From: Sphagnum compactum
Lineage: Eukaryota; Bryophyta; Sphagnopsida; Sphagnales
NCBI GenBank assembly: GCA_965153455.1
Contig: OZ234503.1
Span: 11,165,118-11,229,117, forward strand
Length of the DNA: 64,000 bases
Reading direction: 5' to 3'
In this document: positions 58,986 through 64,000 of the stretch, piece by piece
Layout: each line of letters opens with the position of its first letter
Position numbering within the stretch: position 1 is the first letter of the stretch
Notes under the pieces: generated by a model
The model's database searches: none
Seen by the model: only the letters and a program-made list of their open reading frames with translations
What the model was told of the DNA's origin: nothing
Program-made: the position numbers and the translations under genes

Positions 58986-60103
58986 CTTACACCTCCTAAG
59001 TTAGGCATAATTTTGTGCTGCAGTCTAAAAAACATAAGCATTTTATTTTTCCTATTCTTTTGAGAAGGATAATGTACCTCCTCCACCCCTCCCAATACAT
59101 TTTGGAATTTTCTCTAAGTGCATTATGCTATATACCTAGTGTTGGGCGATTATTAGAAACAATAACATACCCCTCAACAATTATGATGGTGTGCTCATCC
59201 AACCAGTCTGCCTTGGCAAAGGGTTAGTTACCCAACAGATGGCTTCTGCTTGAATGCGCCAAAAGGAGTGGAGCCCTAAAATAATAAGATCAAATGTTGG
59301 CAAACCCAAAACGGCATGATCAGGCTGGCAACCCCATGAGACTCCCCTGGCAAAACAATTGCACCCATTTCTGTTGATTTGGTGCATATGCCAACCTTCA
59401 TTAAAGGCTGTGGGACACCCCCCCCTCCCCCCCCCCGCGCCCCCCTCTTTCGCCCTTCCATCACTTCAACTTCTCATTTCTATTATTTGCCTTCCGAATT
59501 CCCGCAACAAACAAGAGACCGTTTACCTCATCCCACAACTACTAAAAACTGGCCCATCACCAGCTATTTAATTCTTCATAGCTAAAGTAAGTAAGTTACT
59601 AATTACATGCACCAGGCCAAAACCAAAACGCACCACATCACTGCAATCTCACATTAAATATTTTAAAATTTTGATAGTTGAGAATAATACAATTGTATTT
59701 TGAATTTAAAATAGGTATCTAGTGGCTAGGATAATGGACTATGGTGTCCCATAGGTTTTGAATTTAATTGACAAATGCCATTAATCTTTTCCTTTTTTTT
59801 TTGGAGCCAAACTATTTGAGAAGCTATTTAACACCAAACATGATTGTATACAACTAACATGGTTGTATATGTGGTCAAAGTTAAAATCTTGTGGTTGTAA
59901 CATCATGCTACCCAGAATTTGGCTACAACATAACAAGATTCATTCATTCAAATCTGGTGACATACACCAAGTTGCAGAGGCTTCTGCTAAGTGCAATCAT
60001 CTAGTAACATTTAAAGGATTGACCCTTTGATTGGGAACTTCAAAATTATAGTAGAATTTCCATTCTTAATTGTGTTTATCATCATTTTTGCCTAGAGTAA
60101 GAA
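58986..60103. other. Spacer with a poly-C tract
   Basis: A C-rich run lies at 59417-59448. No gene is recognisable; the Pro-rich frames across the C-run are composition artefacts. Confidence 0.45.
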
Positions 60104-60513
60104 GGGCCCGCTTTACACTAGGAGTCAGGGCCAATGTTCAACCCAAATCCAGCATTCCTATTGGTGCAAAAGTTGAAATCATCCCCAAGGGCTTTGCGCT
60201 AGGAGTCAGGGCCAATGTTCAACCCACATCCAGCATTCCTATTGGTGCAAAAGTTGAAATCATCCCCAAGGGCTTTACACTAGGAGTCAGGCTGAAATTT
60301 AAAAGATTTTCAATCTGCCCCAAGTTACTAATAAATGCTGAACTTTATGGCTGAAAAAAAGGATAGCATACAATTTGAGAAGCCAATTTGCAACCGTTGG
60401 GGCCAATGTTCCAGCATTTACTAATAACTTGGGGCTAAACAACAAGCCGAAAATCTTCTTCAAAGTTGGCCCCAAGTTTCTTCAGCCCTGACCCTAGTGT
60501 AAAGTGGGCCTAA
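60104..60513. mobile_element. Small fold-back (MITE-like) element
   Basis: The ends are inverted: GGCCCGCTTTACACTAGG at 60105 and CCTAGTGTAAAGTGGGCC near 60495-60512. Inner arms are also inverted (CCCCAAGTTACTAATAAATG near 60319 and CATTTACTAATAACTTGGGG near 60416). The left half holds an 81-bp tandem duplication (unit with AGGAGTCAGGGCCAATGTTC), which by chance keeps a reading frame. No transposase is present and no clear target duplication is seen. Confidence 0.65.
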
Positions 60514-62399
60514 TACCCCACTTTGTAAGTCATGGGTACCTATTATTATACTTATGGAATTACAAAAACATTCAGCAAAATGTCTGTCTTTTTTCATTGA
60601 TTACTTTGCAAGAAGCTAAAACCTTGAAAGGAAATTGTTAGTTCTCCTTCAGACTCACCCTTGGGCAGCTTTTCTCTGAGAGAAAATCAAACTAAGTGAC
60701 CAAAAGAAAATGAAAAAAGCCTGTACTAAACAGTAGGCAGTCACAAGAGACTCTGGAGCGAATGTATGAGGGGCTGCTGCTCCTTACTCTTTAGTGTGGA
60801 GGCTCGAGGGGACATGCTGACCATAAACCTAACCTTAAGGGGGACATGCTGACCATAAACCTAACCTTTTGTGATCCGGATGTACATGTTGGGCAACAGG
60901 TGATGATGGATACCACATGCTCATGATAAGCCTTAGGTTTTTTGTGATCCAGATGTACATACATGGTTGGGTGACTGGTGATGGATCCCTCTAGTATGGG
61001 ACATACTCCGACCATCAAATAAATAAATAAATAAATAAAGGAAAAACACCTGGCAATGGAAACAAGAGAAGAAAACAGAAAGGACCTAAGTCCAAACAAA
61101 TAACTACACGCCAAAGTGCAGAACACACATACATTAGCGAGCCCTAAGCGGAGAAAACACGAATTGTGTTGTGGCTATCATAGTCAGCCATCAATGAGGT
61201 CAGTTTCAGGCTAAAATGAATCATCAAAACCCTGCAAAACTTTTATTTATAAAACACACCGCAGATTCAGAAAATGTACAAATTAATGGTTTCAGGCTAA
61301 ACTATTCCAATCATTTTAATGAAAGAAACTAGGACAAACCCTAATTTTGTTATAATGGTTTGAGCTAGGCATGAATTTGTTTAGGTAGTGGTTTGGCTGT
61401 CTATAGCCCATAAGAAAAAGATTGTTGTAAAAACAAGTTATATAGTAGGTAGGATAATAGGTGGCTACTAGGTTAGTAGATGCTTGAAAATGTTTAGGGC
61501 ATAGGTAAGGGCTCTTGGGTTTTTAGTAGGTAGTGAAAACGGAAACCACCACTTCACTAGTCGGTAAATTTTTCTAATGTAATGCTCATTGTACTAGCAA
61601 GAATGCTTACCGTACAATTTTTAGGTAGTGGAAAGCCTTGGCAATGGGGCATTACATAGTAACCTTGGGGCTCCACCATCAATTCGTGGGTGTAATGACT
61701 TGCTACTAGGGCCTTCCTTTATACAAAATGAAGGACCACTAGAAGTATGAGGTATAATGAGGGAAAATCATATCAACAATGTGTATAAAGAAGATCATCT
61801 TCACCACAAATTGGCAAAGAATGTCCCATAAAATGCAAGTTGCTAGCTCACTTGTAGGTCACATTTAGGTCAAATGTGAGTGATGGCCTCTCGTGCCCCA
61901 CTTTGTGCACACATCAACCCCAACAAAACAATCTCCTTTGTGATGAAACTAAGATCTAAAGCTTTTCAAGGACTAAAATATTTGTAGGTCCCTAGCCATG
62001 ATCATTCACTTTGTTAGTGTAGAAAATTGCACTTCTCATGATTGTCAAGGCTTGATTATCAAAAATTGGCTACATCAATTAATATAACGAAACCATGGTA
62101 TAAAATAAAGAAACATGTGTTGAGGAGAAACACACAAACATGCAAAGAGAGAAAACATGCAAAGAGGGAAAGAATCTTTGATCGCTACTATAACCATCTT
62201 GGTGTTTGCAAGAAAAAGACAATCACTAGCCAATTTCAATCATTTGTTTCTTAGCCACTAAATGATTATTATCTACATTCGCTTTTGTAATTTTTTCTTA
62301 AACCTTGATGATGCACAAACTTTTTCAATTTGCAAAGTGAAAAGCATGGTAATGGAGTTCTTTTGTGCATCATTGCAATAAAAATGCACTTGAACAAAA
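60514..62399. other. 1.9 kb without a recognised gene
   Basis: Short duplications occur: GGGACATGCTGACCATAAAC twice near 60810 and 60840, and TTTTGTGATCC(A/G)GATGTACAT twice near 60867 and 60939. An (AAAT)n run lies at 61016-61038. No gene. Confidence 0.45.
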
Positions 62400-62790
62400 C
62401 AAAAAAATCAATGAGGCTTTCTTTCATTGCTTCATGCATCGCAACCAAAAAATTTAATGAAGCTTTTCTTTCATTCCTTTGCCCATCCAAACCAAAAAAA
62501 AAACAAAACAAGGTTTTCCTTTGTTCCTTCATGCATCACAACAACAAAACAAAAAAATTAGCAAGGTTTTCTTTCCTTCTTCTACACATCATACCAACAA
62601 AACAAAACAATTCAATAAAGCAAGATCTTTCATTCTTTCGTGCGTTGCAACAACAAAATAGAAATATCAGTGAGGTTTTCCTTCACCCCATAATTGTGGA
62701 TACAGAAGAAAAGGAACTCCTTTTGTTTCATAGCAAAATTTCAAAAATCTTCTTTGTTCCTTTGCATGTTGCAATAACAAAACAAAATTC
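62400..62790. repeat. Degenerate minisatellite of 45-65-bp units
   Basis: Imperfect units recur with the words TTTTCTTTCATTCCTT, ATGCATC(G/A)CAAC and AACAAAACAAAA. Seven or so starts are visible near 62420, 62465, 62511, 62565, 62627, 62677 and 62745. A 194-codon frame spans it because the units lack stops. Confidence 0.6.
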
Positions 62791-64000
62791 AACAAGTTTT
62801 TTTTATCTTGCCGAAGAGAATAATAATGAAAAACATGAAAAAATTTGTAACATGGCTTTTGGTGATAATAACAAATATCACATCATTATTGGAATGAGGA
62901 GAACCAAAGGGTGAGATCAACAAAAAAAATTTATTGATTAACAAATTTTTTGTCATAAGTTTTGTGGTAGTTATATGTTTTTATTGTGGTTACCATATTT
63001 ATCATAGGTAATTTAAGTAATTGGGGGTAGAAATTGGTTTTAATGAGAAAGTGATTCTAAACATTTTGTGTTTGGGATATAAATTATTTGTGAATGGTCT
63101 CAATTCGCTTTCGGTGATTTGAGATTCTAAAGCATAGTGTGTTATGTTTTGTAAATTGTTTTTTGTGTTTATGCAACTTTTCATTGCACATGGTGTTTGT
63201 GTTTTGTTTTCTATGTTTTGGGCTTGGATTCTTCTGTTTTTGTAAATGAACTTATTTTGAATAATTAAAAATGTGGTTTAGTTTTGTTTAGTGTTGCAAC
63301 TAAATCTAGTGGGGTGAAAATTGTTTTGTGTTTTGTGTTTTGCATGGGTCATAGGTTATGTTTGTAGGAGTTTTGTTCAAAGTGGAAATTATGTGCATTC
63401 ATGGTGTGGTCTGCTTTGCACACAATTTTGGTGTTTTTGTATGTGATTTTCATTAATCACTCTATGAGGCGTTGAACTTCACAAAGGCTTAGTTACCTTA
63501 GAGCATGGAGAGAAAACAAGTGGGAATTACTCAAAGAACAACCCTTGGGAACACTTGAAAGGTGTTAAAAAAACACACAAACCTCTTATAGGGAAGGCCT
63601 TCATTGTCATAGAGGCCCCACCTATTGATTTTAAAATTTTATTTATTTTTCCCTTCTTTTTTTTCCCTTCATGTTTTTTGTCTCCTTTTTTTTCTTAAGA
63701 AAAAACAACTAGTAATAGTAGTGGGGGCGCCACCGCAACCATTGCATAAAACTGAAGCTTTTGGTTAATTGGCCTTCGTCACTAGTAGGTTGGGAAGAAT
63801 AGGGAACACATTCCACCCCTTGGTCATTGTCATTAACATTTGTTGCATGGAGGTTGTGTTGTAACATTTACAACTGCAGCTTGGGAAGAGGGTTAAGGAG
63901 CTCCTTTCTTGGCCGTCATCATCTTCATCATGATTGTAATGTGACAAAGGAATTAAAAGGAAGGGAAGAAGGAAGGAAGAAAAGGGGAAGACAATTAATG
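62791..64000. other. AT-rich DNA without a recognised gene
   Basis: T/G-rich and A-rich stretches to the window end; purine-rich GGAAG words lie in the last 50 bases. No gene is recognisable. Confidence 0.45.

Noticed and set aside
59417-59448. C-rich run with Pro-rich or Gly-rich frames
   Set aside because: Homopolymer composition alone accounts for the frames; there is no codon or domain signal.
62330-62914. 194-codon plus-strand frame
   Set aside because: It spans a degenerate minisatellite (ATGCATCGCAAC/AACAAAACAAAA words), is low in complexity and matches no family.
1-64000. tRNA or rRNA genes
   Set aside because: I saw no cloverleaf-type sequence with A and B boxes and no rRNA-like block by eye; a tRNAscan-SE or Infernal run would be needed to be certain.

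Overview
This window is repeat-dominated nuclear DNA from a land plant. It is AT-rich, its genes have GT-AG introns, and it carries plant-type CACTA and Ty3/gypsy transposons plus broken copies of plant genes (SGT1, FatB acyl-ACP thioesterase, an ARIA-type ARM/BTB protein). The high load of old repeats suggests a large genome such as a gymnosperm, fern or other large-genome plant, but I cannot place the species. I see no clearly intact host gene. I see no rRNA, tRNA or CRISPR.

Layout. (1) 1-2496: AT-rich DNA with a TTG/CTT-rich degenerate repeat. (2) 2497-9039: an old, structurally complete Ty3/gypsy chromovirus on the minus strand, with two ~715-bp LTRs, tRNA-Met-type primer site, polypurine tract, gag, protease, RT, RNase H, integrase and chromodomain, all broken by stops and frameshifts. 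(3) 9040-11679: no gene seen. (4) 11680-45768: a composite CACTA transposon. It starts CACTACTACA, ends TGTTGTAGTG, and is flanked by GTT on both sides. Its left 8.2 kb carries three genes: a TNP2 transposase (minus, one nonsense codon and one frameshift), a SET-domain protein gene just upstream of it (minus, three in-frame stops), and a divergently transcribed, apparently intact three-exon gene for a coiled-coil, acid-tailed protein (plus). TTGCGA/TCGCAA motifs, often as palindromes, fill the left end, the divergent promoter, an intron of the third gene and the right end.

The CACTA element is interrupted at 19876/19877. The ~24.7-kb insert begins with the end of a different CACTA family and finishes with a 180-bp duplicate of the host element's own sequence (19697-19876 = 44421-44600). 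It contains a possible Helitron 5' end (20955), several diverged repeats, and a series of intron-containing gene fragments all on the plus strand: a Pro/Ala-rich exon, a broken ankyrin gene, an internally deleted ARIA-like gene, one SGT1 exon, a coiled-coil exon and the last two exons of FatB. Between them lie a 344-bp satellite with hairpins, a 290-bp tandem repeat with a long palindrome, and a perfect 26-bp inverted repeat. The CACTA right end has six exact 140-bp tandem units.

(5) 45769-64000: gene-poor DNA with degenerate minisatellites, telomere-like CCTAA-rich DNA, an unrecognised 145-codon ORF, a decayed LINE-type reverse transcriptase (minus, 57.7-59.0 kb) and a small fold-back element (60.1-60.5 kb).

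How it fits together: the window is mainly transposons inside transposons. The most notable unit is the CACTA element, which pairs a transposase with a SET-domain (histone-methyltransferase-like) gene and a putative DNA-binding accessory gene, and which has grown by taking in foreign DNA that carries host gene fragments.
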